Of a DNA stretch of 64,000 nt, positions 48,248-56,689 are shown in pieces. Each line of letters opens with the position of its first letter. Positions within the stretch are counted from its first letter, which is position 1. The stretch spans positions 124,001 to 188,000 of the forward strand of contig NZ_JADMNM010000002.1 in the NCBI RefSeq assembly GCF_016461955.1, in the 5' to 3' direction. The notes beneath the pieces were generated by a model. It had not been told where the DNA came from, ran no database searches, and saw nothing but the letters and a program-made list of their open reading frames with translations. This DNA comes from Qipengyuania sp. YIM B01966 (lineage in GTDB: Bacteria; Pseudomonadota; Alphaproteobacteria; Sphingomonadales; Sphingomonadaceae). The translations under genes and the position numbers were made by a program.

Positions 48248-49681
48248 TCAGCCCTTCAGCTGGCGCGCGAGCGCCTTGGCCGTGCCTTCGCCATAGGGCG
48301 GTTTGAATCCCGCGAGCTTGGCAATATCCGCGCGGGGCTGGCGGTAGATGCTGCGCGCGTGGCTGAACTCGCGGAACCCTTCGGGCCCGTGATAGGAACC
48401 GATGCCCGATGGACCGACCCCGCCAAACGGAAGATCGTCCATCGAGACATGGAACACCACGTCGTTAACCGTCACGCCGCCTGAAATCGTCCGCGTGAGC
48501 ACCTTCTCGCGCTCCGCCTCGTCCTCGCCGAAGTAATAGAGGCCCAGCGGCCGGTCGCGGCCGTTGACGAAATCGATCGCCTGGTCGATCCGGCCATACG
48601 TCTTGACCGGCAGCACCGGGCCGAAGATTTCCTCCTGCATCGCCTGCATATCATCGGTCACGTTACGCAACACGGTCAGCGGCATCTTGCGCGCATTGGT
48701 GTTGGCGAAATCTTCCTTCCCTGGATTGATCTCGATCACCTCGGCGCCCTTGTCGCGCGCATCGGCCACCATCGATTGCAGCCGGTCGAAATGACGGTCG
48801 GTGACGACCGAGGCATAGTCGTCATTGTCGAGCAGCGTCGGATACATCATGCCGGCAGCCGAGGCGATCGCGGTGATCGCCTCCTCCTCGCGGTCTTCAG
48901 GGACGTAGAGATAATCAGGCGCAAGGCAAATCTGCCCGGCATTGAGCATCTTGCCCGCCGCGATCCGTTCGCCTGCGCGGCCGTAATCGGCGCTGCGGCC
49001 GAGGAATACGGGTGACTTCCCGCCGAGTTCGAGGGTGACGGGGACGAGGTTCTGTGCGGCAGCCTCCATCACCTTGCGCCCGGTGGCGGTCGAACCCGTG
49101 AACACCAGGTGATCGAACGGCAGGGTGGAGAACGCCTGGGCGACATCGGGGCCGCCGGTGACGACCACCAGTTCCTCTGGCGCGTAGGTCTTTTCGACCA
49201 ACTCCGCCATCAGTTCGCTGGTGCGTTCGGTAAATTCGCTCGGCTTGACCATTGCGCGGTTGCCGGCAGCGAACACCTGCATCAGCGGCCCGAAGGTCAG
49301 GTTGACCGGGAAATTCCACGGGCTGAGGATCCCAATCACGCCTTTGGGCTCGTACCGTACCTCGGCCCGCGCGCCCAGGAGGCCGAGCGGAAACTGGACA
49401 TGACGCTTGTCGGGCCGCGCCCAGCGCTCGAGATGTTTGAGGCAATATTTCCCGAAATTGATCGTGCCGACAATGTCGGTCAGCATCGATTGCGACGGGC
49501 TGCGATTGCCGAAATCGGCGCTCATCGCACGGTTCAGCGCATCGGCATTGTCGACCAACAGGGCCATCGCCCGCTCGATCCGGCGGCGGCGCACGCCCAA
49601 CCCCTCGGGCCGTGCAGCGATGAAAGCCGCCCGCTGGCGTTCGAGCACCTGCTCCATTTCCTGCTTGCGATCGCCCGCCAT
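48248..49681 (-). CDS. Aldehyde dehydrogenase, coniferyl-aldehyde dehydrogenase type
   Basis: A 477-residue NAD(P)-dependent aldehyde dehydrogenase. Catalytic Cys is in [15 protein letters not shown] and Glu in [14 protein letters not shown]; the cofactor segment is [20 protein letters not shown]. The [18 protein letters not shown] segment and the C-terminal [18 protein letters not shown] are typical of the coniferyl aldehyde dehydrogenase branch, which also includes fatty aldehyde enzymes. The start is ATG at 49681 behind GGAGA. It is divergent from the thiolase at 49769. Substrate not proven by sequence. Confidence 0.9.
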   Translation of the reverse strand: MAGDRKQEMEQVLERQRAAFIAARPEGLGVRRRRIERAMALLVDNADALNRAMSADFGNRSPSQSMLTDIVGTINFGKYCLKHLERWARPDKRHVQFPLGLLGARAEVRYEPKGVIGILSPWNFPVNLTFGPLMQVFAAGNRAMVKPSEFTERTSELMAELVEKTYAPEELVVVTGGPDVAQAFSTLPFDHLVFTGSTATGRKVMEAAAQNLVPVTLELGGKSPVFLGRSADYGRAGERIAAGKMLNAGQICLAPDYLYVPEDREEEAITAIASAAGMMYPTLLDNDDYASVVTDRHFDRLQSMVADARDKGAEVIEINPGKEDFANTNARKMPLTVLRNVTDDMQAMQEEIFGPVLPVKTYGRIDQAIDFVNGRDRPLGLYYFGEDEAEREKVLTRTISGGVTVNDVVFHVSMDDLPFGGVGPSGIGSYHGPEGFREFSHARSIYRQPRADIAKLAGFKPPYGEGTAKALARQLKG

Positions 49682-49768
49682 CCGCTGTCTCCGTTTGAGT
49701 TTGTTGCAGCGCAGCACTAGGATGCGCTTTGCAACCTACCGTATCCCAATGAAAGGCAAGTGCAAGCC

Positions 49769-50965
49769 ATGGCCCAGTTCAGCGCCGCCGACCCGATCGT
49801 CATTCTTTCCTATGCCCGCACCCCGATGGGCGGGATGCAGGGCGCGCTAGCGGAGGTGCCGGCGACCGATCTCGGCGCTGCGGCGGTCAAGGCTGCGGTG
49901 GACCGCGCGGGCGTTGCCGGCGCGGATGTCGATCGTCTGTATATGGGCTGCGTGTTGCCGGCCGGACTTGGCCAGGCCCCGGCGCGGCAGGCAGCGCTGA
50001 AAGCCGGTCTGCCGCAATCGGTGCAGGCGACTACGGTCAACAAGGTGTGCGGCAGCGGGATGCAGACCGTCATCATGGGCGCCGAAGCGCTGGCCAGCGG
50101 CACGATCGAGCTCGCGGTCGCCGGAGGGATGGAGAGCATGTCGGGCGCGCCCTACCTCCTCAAGAAGCACCGCTCCGGCGCGCGGATCGGGCACGACACG
50201 GCCTACGACCACATGTTCCTCGACGGGTTGGAAGACGCTTACGAGGCGGGCCGCGCGATGGGCACCTTCGCGCAGGATACGGCTGACGAATATCAGATGA
50301 CGCGCGAGGAGATGGACGCTTACTCAATCGAATCGCTGCGCCGGGCCAATGCGGCGATTGCCAGCGGCGCCTTTGCCGACGAAGTCACGCCGGTCAGCTT
50401 TGCCACCCGCGCCGGCGAGGTGACGGTCGATACTGACGAGCAGCCAGGCAAGGGCAAGCCCGACAAGATCCCGACCCTGCGCCCCGCGTTTGCCAAGGAA
50501 GGCACGATTACTGCGGCAACCTCCAGTTCGATTTCGGATGGCGCGGCGGCGGTCGTGCTGACACGGGAGAGCGTCGCTGCCGCGAAGGGCCACACGCCGG
50601 TCGCGCGGATCGTGGCGATGGCGGCCCATGCACAGGAACCGGCGAAGTTCACCACCGCGCCGATCCCGGCCATCGAGAAGGTCCTCGCCAAGGCCGGGTG
50701 GCGTGTTGACGAGGTCGATCTGTGGGAGGTCAACGAAGCTTTCGCCTGCGTGGCGATGTTTGCCATGCGCGACCTCGGCATTCCGCACGAGCGGATCAAC
50801 GTCAATGGCGGGGCGACCGCGCTCGGCCACCCGATCGGCGCATCGGGCACGCGGATCATCGTCACCCTGCTGAATGCGCTGAGGCAGCAGGGCAAGCGCC
50901 GCGGCGTTGCCAGCCTGTGCATCGGCGGGGGCGAGGCGACGGCAATCGCGGTGGAACTGGTCTAG
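49769..50965 (+). CDS. Acetyl-CoA C-acetyltransferase (thiolase)
   Basis: A 398-residue thiolase. Nucleophile Cys94 is in VNKVCGSGMQTVIMGAEAL; catalytic His is in NGGATALGHPIGASGTRI; the second Cys is in LCIGGGEATAIAVE. The sequence type fits biosynthetic two-substrate acetyl-CoA thiolases (acetoacetyl-CoA formation or cleavage). ATG at 49769 is used; a GTG at 49760 closer to the AAAGG site is an alternative and would add three residues. No 3-hydroxyacyl-CoA dehydrogenase lies next to it. Confidence 0.92.
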   Translation: MAQFSAADPIVILSYARTPMGGMQGALAEVPATDLGAAAVKAAVDRAGVAGADVDRLYMGCVLPAGLGQAPARQAALKAGLPQSVQATTVNKVCGSGMQTVIMGAEALASGTIELAVAGGMESMSGAPYLLKKHRSGARIGHDTAYDHMFLDGLEDAYEAGRAMGTFAQDTADEYQMTREEMDAYSIESLRRANAAIASGAFADEVTPVSFATRAGEVTVDTDEQPGKGKPDKIPTLRPAFAKEGTITAATSSSISDGAAAVVLTRESVAAAKGHTPVARIVAMAAHAQEPAKFTTAPIPAIEKVLAKAGWRVDEVDLWEVNEAFACVAMFAMRDLGIPHERINVNGGATALGHPIGASGTRIIVTLLNALRQQGKRRGVASLCIGGGEATAIAVELV

Positions 50966-50970
50966 CCCGC

Positions 50971-51453
50971 TCAGGGCTCGCCCGCACCCCACAGGCGGTC
51001 GGCGCGGACATAGCCGTTGCGGCCGCCGACCGCGAAGGCGCACCAGCCTTGCGCGCAGTCGCCGAGCCGCCCGACCACGCCGGGCGCCAGGCGCCAGCGC
51101 AGCGGCCCGGTTCCGCCGGCATCGGCACGCATATCGGCATTGCCCCGGCCGATCACCACCGCCGTCCGATCGGGGTGGAGCATCCGCTGCACCATCCAGC
51201 CGCGCACGCCATCCTGGTCCTCGACCAAACGCCAGCCTTCGACGACGCGGATGACTTTCACCGGCAGGCCCTGCCGGCGATAAACCCAGGCGATCCGGTA
51301 ATCGGCGCTCGGCCCGACGCGCATATTGACCTCGCTCGCGCGCAGGCTCGCCCAATAGGGCACGGGCCGGTCCTGCGCCGCAGCTGGCGCGGCAAGGCCG
51401 GTGCTGGCGCCAAGCAGGAGACAGGCGAGAGCGGTACGCATCGGGGCGGCCAT
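50971..51453 (-). CDS. Secreted SH3-domain protein
   Basis: A 160-residue protein with a signal peptide (LACLLLGASTGLAAPAAAQ). The mature part has an SH3b-like domain pair: SEVNMRVGPSADYRIAWVY, then GWRLVEDQDGVRGWM with a second half WRLAPGVVGRLGDCAQGWC and GYVRADRLWG. Such domains often bind cell wall or serve as localisation modules. Starts at 51453 and 51441 are both possible. It converges on the thiolase with a 5-base gap; function otherwise unknown. Confidence 0.8.
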   Translation of the reverse strand: MAAPMRTALACLLLGASTGLAAPAAAQDRPVPYWASLRASEVNMRVGPSADYRIAWVYRRQGLPVKVIRVVEGWRLVEDQDGVRGWMVQRMLHPDRTAVVIGRGNADMRADAGGTGPLRWRLAPGVVGRLGDCAQGWCAFAVGGRNGYVRADRLWGAGEP

Positions 51454-51528
51454 AGGCCCGTTACCCGCAAGGCGACAACCCGTTCCCGCGCTTGACCCCC
51501 TCCCCTCCACCGGCCTAGCGCTTGCGCC

Positions 51529-52548
51529 ATGCCGCATACCGCCCCGACAGACACCGTCACCCCGCGCCGCAGCCACCCCCCGCTGGTCATCGTCACGCGG
51601 CATCTGCTCCCCGCGGTGGAGGCCCGGCTGGCCGAGTTGTTCGATGTGCGGCTCAACGTGGCGGACTCGCCGTTCACCCGCGAGCAACTCGCCGCAGCGA
51701 TGCGCGAGGCTGACGTGCTGGTGCCGACTGTCACCGACCGGATCGATGCCGAACTGATCGCCGGCGCAGGCGAGCAACTTGGCCTGATCGCAAGTTTCGG
51801 CGCGGGCACCGATCACATCGATTTGGACGCCGCGCGCGAGCGAAAGATCATCGTCACCAACACGCCGGGCGTGTTCACTGACGACACCGCCGATCTGGCG
51901 ATGGAGATGATTATCGGCGTGCCGCGTCGGGTGCGCGAAGGCATCAAGCTGGTGCGCAGCGGCCAGTGGAGCGGGTGGGCGCCGTCCGCCATGCTGGGCC
52001 GCAAGCTGGCCGGCAAGACGCTGGGCATTGTCGGCATGGGGCGGATCGGCCAGGCCGTAGCCCATCGCGCGCGCGCCTTCGGCCTCGAGATCGCCTATCA
52101 CAACCGCAAGCCCCTGCCCGAAGCGGTCGAGCGGATGTTCGGCGCGCGCTATGTCGCGACGCTCGACGATCTGATGCGCGAGGCCGACATCCTGACGCTG
52201 CATTCGCCGGCAAATCCCGACAGCCACCAGATGATCGACGCGCGCCGCATCGCGCTGATGCAGCCCGGCAGCGCGATCATCAACACCGCCCGCGGCGACC
52301 TGATCGACCAAGAGGCGCTGATCGCCGCGCTCGAGAGCGGGCACCTGGTCGGCGCCGGGCTCGATGTCTATCCCGACGAGCCGGCAGTCGATCAGCGCCT
52401 GATCGCCCATCCCAACGTCATGACCCTGCCCCATATCGGCAGCGCGACGCGCGAGGGGCGCGAGGAATCGGGCCACAAGGTGATCGCCAATATCCGCATG
52501 TGGGCCGATGGGCACCGCCCGCCCGATCAGGTGCTGACCGGGTTTTGA
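51529..52548 (+). CDS. D-isomer specific 2-hydroxyacid dehydrogenase (glyoxylate/hydroxypyruvate reductase type)
   Basis: A 339-residue NAD(P)H-dependent oxidoreductase. The Rossmann loop is GIVGMGRIGQAVAHRARAFG; catalytic Arg is in INTARGDLIDQ, Glu in VYPDEPAVD and His in LPHIGSATREGR. Substrate-domain segment FGAGTDHIDLDAARERKI is typical of glyoxylate reductases. The first 18 residues precede the fold. It starts 75 bases after the divergent SH3 gene; glyoxylate or hydroxypyruvate as substrate is likely but inferred. Confidence 0.9.
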   Translation: MPHTAPTDTVTPRRSHPPLVIVTRHLLPAVEARLAELFDVRLNVADSPFTREQLAAAMREADVLVPTVTDRIDAELIAGAGEQLGLIASFGAGTDHIDLDAARERKIIVTNTPGVFTDDTADLAMEMIIGVPRRVREGIKLVRSGQWSGWAPSAMLGRKLAGKTLGIVGMGRIGQAVAHRARAFGLEIAYHNRKPLPEAVERMFGARYVATLDDLMREADILTLHSPANPDSHQMIDARRIALMQPGSAIINTARGDLIDQEALIAALESGHLVGAGLDVYPDEPAVDQRLIAHPNVMTLPHIGSATREGREESGHKVIANIRMWADGHRPPDQVLTGF

Positions 52549-52765
52549 CGCGCCGTGGGTGACAATGAACCCCCGGTTTTGCGAAACTTCGCCAACGCCG
52601 ATTTTGTCAATCTGCCCAGCGGGTAACGCCAGAATGCGCCCGCCGATGTGTCGCCTTCCGCGCAGCGCGGTTCGTGGGCGGTCGAAGGGAGCGCGCGAGC
52701 GGAACATGCCGGCGAAATAGCATCACGTCGCAGAGTAGGAAAACTTCCGCTGCGCTGCCGCCCGG

Positions 52766-54172
52766 TCAGTCGCCGGTCAGGATACGGTCCACCAGTTCCT
52801 TCACTGTCGGGGTGAAGTTGTTGGAATAGAACGGGTCCTGCTTGAACCGGTAGGCTGCGTGGCCGGCAAAGGCGAGGTTATCGTCCGGGTCGCCGCCATG
52901 GGCGATGTCCTGCAGCGTTTTCTGGATGCAGAAACTGCGCGGATCGGCGAGGCGCCCGGTCGTGTGATCGTCATGATCCTTCCAGCTCGAAAACTGGCAA
53001 TGGCTGAGGCAGCCCATGCAGCCCTGCTGGTCAGCCCTGATCTGCTCGGCGCTGTCGGGGGTGACGAACACTACCGTATGGTCCGGCGTCTTGAGCGGTT
53101 CGCTGAACCCCTCGTGTACCCAGGCCAGCGCCTTGCGCTGGTCGCCCGGATGAACCCAGAAATATTTGGCCTTGCCGTGATCGGACAGCGGCACGGTGCC
53201 CGGTTCCTGGTCGCGCTTGAAGATCGGGATCTGCCGTTCGGAACGGTGCATCAGGTCGTAAAGGAACGGCGTCTTGACCGCGCTGGAATAGAACCCCGTG
53301 GGGCTGAACGGATGGAGCAGAACATCGCCCGGCTCGACCGTGCGCAGCATATCCTTCCACACTTGCGGGATCGGGCTTTCCACCGTCAGCAGCGGGCGGG
53401 TGCCGAACTGGAACATGATCTTGCCAAGTTCCGGATTGTCGATCCAGTCGTTCCATTCGCGCAGGAACCACACGCCGCCGGCCATGACGATGGCGGTATC
53501 CTCGCTCACTCCTTCGGCGCGCATCGTTTCGCGCAGCGCCTTGACGCGGGGATAGGGGTCTTCCGGGCGGTTGGGGTCTTCAGCGTTCGACAGGCCGTTG
53601 TGCCCGCCCGCCAGCCACGGATCCTCATAGACGACCGCCGCCAGCAGGTGCGGCACCTTCGAATAGCTGCGCTTCCACAGTGCCCGGAACGCGCGCGCGC
53701 TGCTGACGATCGGCAGATAATGCACATTATGCCGCGCCGCGATTTCGGCCAGCTTGTAGGGCATCCCCGCCCCACAGGTCACGCCGGTGACGAGGCCCGG
53801 GCAATTTTCCAGCACCCCTTCGAGCACTTGCTGCGCCCCGCCCATTTCCCACAGCACGTTGATGTTGATCGCCCCGCGCCCGCCGGCAATGTCGTACGCG
53901 CGCTTCACCTGTTCGGTCGCGCCGTCGATGGCATAGCGGACCAGCTGTTCGAACCGTTCCTTGCGGGTCGCCTGAGGATAGATCTGCGGGATCGGCTGGC
54001 CATCCTCGTCATAGGAATCCGCATTGACCGCGCTGACCGTGCCGATCCCGCCCGCTGCCGCCCAGGCTCCCGAGCTTTGGTGGTTGGTGGCCGATACACC
54101 CTTGCCGCCTTCGACCAGCGGCCACACCTCGCGGCCGCCATAGCTGACCGGCTGAAGTCCTTTGAAACTCAT
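52766..54172 (-). CDS. NAD(P)H-dependent flavoprotein of the nitronate monooxygenase / 2-nitropropane dioxygenase family
   Basis: A 468-residue TIM-barrel FMN protein. Flavin-binding features include GAWAAAGGIGTVSAVNAD, LVTGVTCGAGMPYKLAEIAA, IVMAGGVWF and the HGGHNGLSN-like segment AGGHNGLSNAED. It is about 100 residues longer than typical nitronate monooxygenases. The extra part contains Cys385, 388, 392 and 415 (QGCMGCLSHCQF, then SFCIQKT), a pattern that could hold an iron-sulfur cluster or zinc. Start is ATG at 54172 (MSFKGLQPVSYGG); the longer reading overlaps the methyltransferase gene. Substrate unknown. Confidence 0.85.
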   Translation of the reverse strand: MSFKGLQPVSYGGREVWPLVEGGKGVSATNHQSSGAWAAAGGIGTVSAVNADSYDEDGQPIPQIYPQATRKERFEQLVRYAIDGATEQVKRAYDIAGGRGAININVLWEMGGAQQVLEGVLENCPGLVTGVTCGAGMPYKLAEIAARHNVHYLPIVSSARAFRALWKRSYSKVPHLLAAVVYEDPWLAGGHNGLSNAEDPNRPEDPYPRVKALRETMRAEGVSEDTAIVMAGGVWFLREWNDWIDNPELGKIMFQFGTRPLLTVESPIPQVWKDMLRTVEPGDVLLHPFSPTGFYSSAVKTPFLYDLMHRSERQIPIFKRDQEPGTVPLSDHGKAKYFWVHPGDQRKALAWVHEGFSEPLKTPDHTVVFVTPDSAEQIRADQQGCMGCLSHCQFSSWKDHDDHTTGRLADPRSFCIQKTLQDIAHGGDPDDNLAFAGHAAYRFKQDPFYSNNFTPTVKELVDRILTGD

Positions 54173-54188
54173 GGTTTTTTCAGCATCC

Positions 54189-54944
54189 TCAAACACCGCG
54201 CGGGGCAGCAACCCGCTCTGCGGCAAGCTGGTCGCCGCGGCAAGGGCGGATTTCGCGGGGTTCCGGGCGGCGCGCTGTCGCCTTGAACTGCGCGTAATAG
54301 CCGGCAAGCTCCGGCGCGGCGCGATAGGCGACGAGCTCGAACCCGGCCGCACGGAACTCGCAGCCGAGCAGCAGCGGGTCTATCCCGTGCTGGTCGGCCG
54401 GGCGGTCGACATCGACCACGACCACTTGCCCGCCCTCGCGCAAGGCAGGCCACAAGCGCCACAGAAACGCGTATGGCTCTTGCACCTCGTGATACATATG
54501 CACCAGGAAGATGCGGTCGAAGCTGTTTTCGGGCAGGCGCGGATCGTCGGGCAGGCCGAGCTTGATCGAGACATTGTCGAGCCGCTCGCGCTCGACCCGC
54601 TGGCCCAGCCGTTCGAGCGCCTCGCGGTCGATATCCTGTGCCAGCACCCGGCCATCCTCGCCGACCCGTTCGGCCAGCCGAATGGTGTAATACCCCTCGC
54701 CCGCGCCAATATCGGCGACGGTCATGCCCGGTTCGATCCGGGCGAGGTCCATCACCTTTTGCGCTTCGCCCAGGCTGTCGCGCACGTCTTCGGTGGAAAA
54801 GGCGTTGGCGCCCAGATCCGATACCGGGCGGTCGGGTTCGGGGAAGGCCGGGTCATCATCAGTGCCGAGCAGGCCAGCCGCTTGCCGGTCGCAGCCCGTG
54901 CCCAGCAGCAGGCAAGCCGCCAGCAGGGCCATTCGGCCGTTCAT
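54189..54944 (-). CDS. Class I SAM-dependent methyltransferase with lipoprotein signal
   Basis: A 251-residue protein. Residues 45-200 hold a methyltransferase fold: [20 protein letters not shown] (SAM loop), [28 protein letters not shown] and [12 protein letters not shown]. The N-terminus [18 protein letters not shown] looks like a lipoprotein signal with lipobox GTGC, which would export a SAM enzyme to a place where SAM is not normally found. The gene overlaps prfB by four bases. Substrate unknown; the signal could be non-functional or the domain may serve binding. Confidence 0.75.
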   Translation of the reverse strand: MNGRMALLAACLLLGTGCDRQAAGLLGTDDDPAFPEPDRPVSDLGANAFSTEDVRDSLGEAQKVMDLARIEPGMTVADIGAGEGYYTIRLAERVGEDGRVLAQDIDREALERLGQRVERERLDNVSIKLGLPDDPRLPENSFDRIFLVHMYHEVQEPYAFLWRLWPALREGGQVVVVDVDRPADQHGIDPLLLGCEFRAAGFELVAYRAAPELAGYYAQFKATARRPEPREIRPCRGDQLAAERVAAPRGV

Positions 54945-56068
54945 TCGGTATCCTCGACCTCGACCTTTTCGCCGGTCACCCGCTGCGCAAGCGCGGCCGA
55001 GATGAATGGATCGAGCGCCCCGTCCAGCACATCGTCGGGGGTAGGCGAAGTGACACCGGTGCGCAGGTCCTTGACCATCTGGTAGGGCTGCAACACGTAA
55101 GACCGGATCTGATGGCCCCAGCCGATATCGCTCTTGGCGGCGTGTTCGGCGCTGGCGGCTTCCTCGCGCTTGCGCATTTCCTCTTCGTAGAGGCGCGCTT
55201 TCAGCATCCCCATCGCGGTATCGCGGTTCTTGTGCTGCGAACGGTCGATCTGACTGGCGACCACGATGCCGCTGGGAATGTGCGTAATCCGCACCGCGCT
55301 GTCGGTGGTGTTGACGTGCTGGCCGCCGGCGCCGCTTGCGCGGTAGGTGTCGATTTTAAGGTCCGCCGGGTTGATGTCGATCTCGAACGTGTCGTCGATG
55401 ACCGGGAACACCCAGACCGAGCTGAAGCTGGTGTGGCGGCGCGCGCTGCTGTCATAGGGGCTGATGCGAACCAGCCGGTGGACCCCGCTCTCGGTCTTGG
55501 CATAGCCATAGGCGTTCTCGCCCTTGACCAGGATGGTGGCCGATTTGATGCCCGCCTGTTCGCCCGCCTGATATTCGATCACATCGACCTTGTAGCCGCG
55601 CTTTTCCGCCCAGCGCGAATACATGCGGAGCAGCATTTCGGCCCAGTCCTGGCTCTCGGTGCCGCCCGCGCCGGCGTGGATTTCGATATAGCTGTCATTG
55701 GCATCGGCTTCGCCCGCGAGCAGCGCCTGGACCTTGTCGGCATCGGCCCGGTCGGCCAGCGCGGCGAGCGTCGCCAGACCTTCGGCAATCGAATCCTCGT
55801 CCCCCTCGGCCTCGCCCATTTCGACATATTCGACCGCGTCGGCCATTTCCGCGCTGATCGCGTTGACCGTGCCGATCGCGCCCGCCAGCCGCTTCTGTTC
55901 GCGCATGGTAGCCTGCGCGTTCTTGGGGTCGTCCCACAGGGTCGGGTCTTCGATCCGGGCACTCAGCTCGTCAAGGCGGCGCTTGGCCTGGTCCCAATCG
56001 AGCGACTGGCGGACGAGCGCGAGGGCGGCATTGATGCGATCGATATGGGCCTGCCCTTCGGCACGCAT
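54941..56068 (-). CDS. prfB: Peptide chain release factor 2
   Basis: A 375-residue class I release factor for UGA and UAA. The GGQ loop is [18 protein letters not shown]; the codon-reading motif is [14 protein letters not shown], where the usual SPF is SPY. The reading frame is continuous with no internal UGA frameshift site, unlike the E. coli gene. It lies between the peroxiredoxin and the lipoprotein methyltransferase, close to PBP1A, an order found in other alphaproteobacteria. Confidence 0.97.
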   Translation of the reverse strand: MRAEGQAHIDRINAALALVRQSLDWDQAKRRLDELSARIEDPTLWDDPKNAQATMREQKRLAGAIGTVNAISAEMADAVEYVEMGEAEGDEDSIAEGLATLAALADRADADKVQALLAGEADANDSYIEIHAGAGGTESQDWAEMLLRMYSRWAEKRGYKVDVIEYQAGEQAGIKSATILVKGENAYGYAKTESGVHRLVRISPYDSSARRHTSFSSVWVFPVIDDTFEIDINPADLKIDTYRASGAGGQHVNTTDSAVRITHIPSGIVVASQIDRSQHKNRDTAMGMLKARLYEEEMRKREEAASAEHAAKSDIGWGHQIRSYVLQPYQMVKDLRTGVTSPTPDDVLDGALDPFISAALAQRVTGEKVEVEDTE

Positions 56069-56137
56069 GGGGGGTCTCCAACCAGATGGGCAGCCCGCTT
56101 AGCGCCGGGCACGGCAATAGGGAAGCAGCGGATGCCT

Positions 56138-56689
56138 TTACCGCGCCGGGGGACGCAGCTCTTCGACGGCGGCCAGCGTCAGGCGAACATGGTCGCGCCA
56201 GCTCATGTCGGAATGGACCATGCGGATGCGCCCGTCGCGCGCAATCACATAGGAGGTGCGGTTGCTGACTCCGGTGTTCACCCCGGCAACCCGCAGCGGC
56301 ACGTCGTAAGCGCGGATCGTCGCCGGGCTGGCAATGGCGACCGGGAAGGCGTCGCGGCATTCTTCGCGCGAGAAGCGCCGCAGCGTCTCCAGATTATCGG
56401 CCGAGAGGCCGACCACGGTGGCGCCTGCCGCGCGGAACCGCGGCATCGCTTCGGCAAAGGCATTCGCTTCCAGTGTGCAGCCCTGGGTAAAGGCGCGCGG
56501 GTAGAAATAGAGCACCACCGGTCCGCGGGCCAGCGCCGTGCGAAGGTTGAACGCGAAGTCCCGCCCGGCGAGCGCACCCTGGGTCGAGAAATTGGGCGCG
56601 CCGCTGCCGACAGGCAGTTCGGCGCGGGCCGCCTGCGGCGCGGCGAGCGCCAGCATCCCGGCGAGCGCGAGCAATGTGCTGCGGATCAT
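56138..56689 (-). CDS. Periplasmic peroxiredoxin (BCP/PrxQ type)
   Basis: A 183-residue peroxidase. A signal peptide (MIRSTLLALAGMLALAAPQAARA) precedes the thioredoxin-like fold; the peroxidatic Cys is in YPRAFTQGCTLEANAF. A second Cys in SREECRDAFP could act as the resolving residue. It likely reduces hydroperoxides in the periplasm. Its ATG overlaps the PBP1A stop by four bases. Confidence 0.88.
   Translation of the reverse strand: MIRSTLLALAGMLALAAPQAARAELPVGSGAPNFSTQGALAGRDFAFNLRTALARGPVVLYFYPRAFTQGCTLEANAFAEAMPRFRAAGATVVGLSADNLETLRRFSREECRDAFPVAIASPATIRAYDVPLRVAGVNTGVSNRTSYVIARDGRIRMVHSDMSWRDHVRLTLAAVEELRPPAR

Noticed and set aside
52549-52765. Small gene or RNA between the hydroxyacid dehydrogenase and the flavoprotein gene
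   Set aside because: No frame with codon bias and no strong hairpin other than a short CCGCGC palindrome; treated as a convergent spacer.
56000-56068. Programmed frameshift in prfB
   Set aside because: The frame is continuous from the first ATG and no in-frame UGA with upstream pairing site is present.
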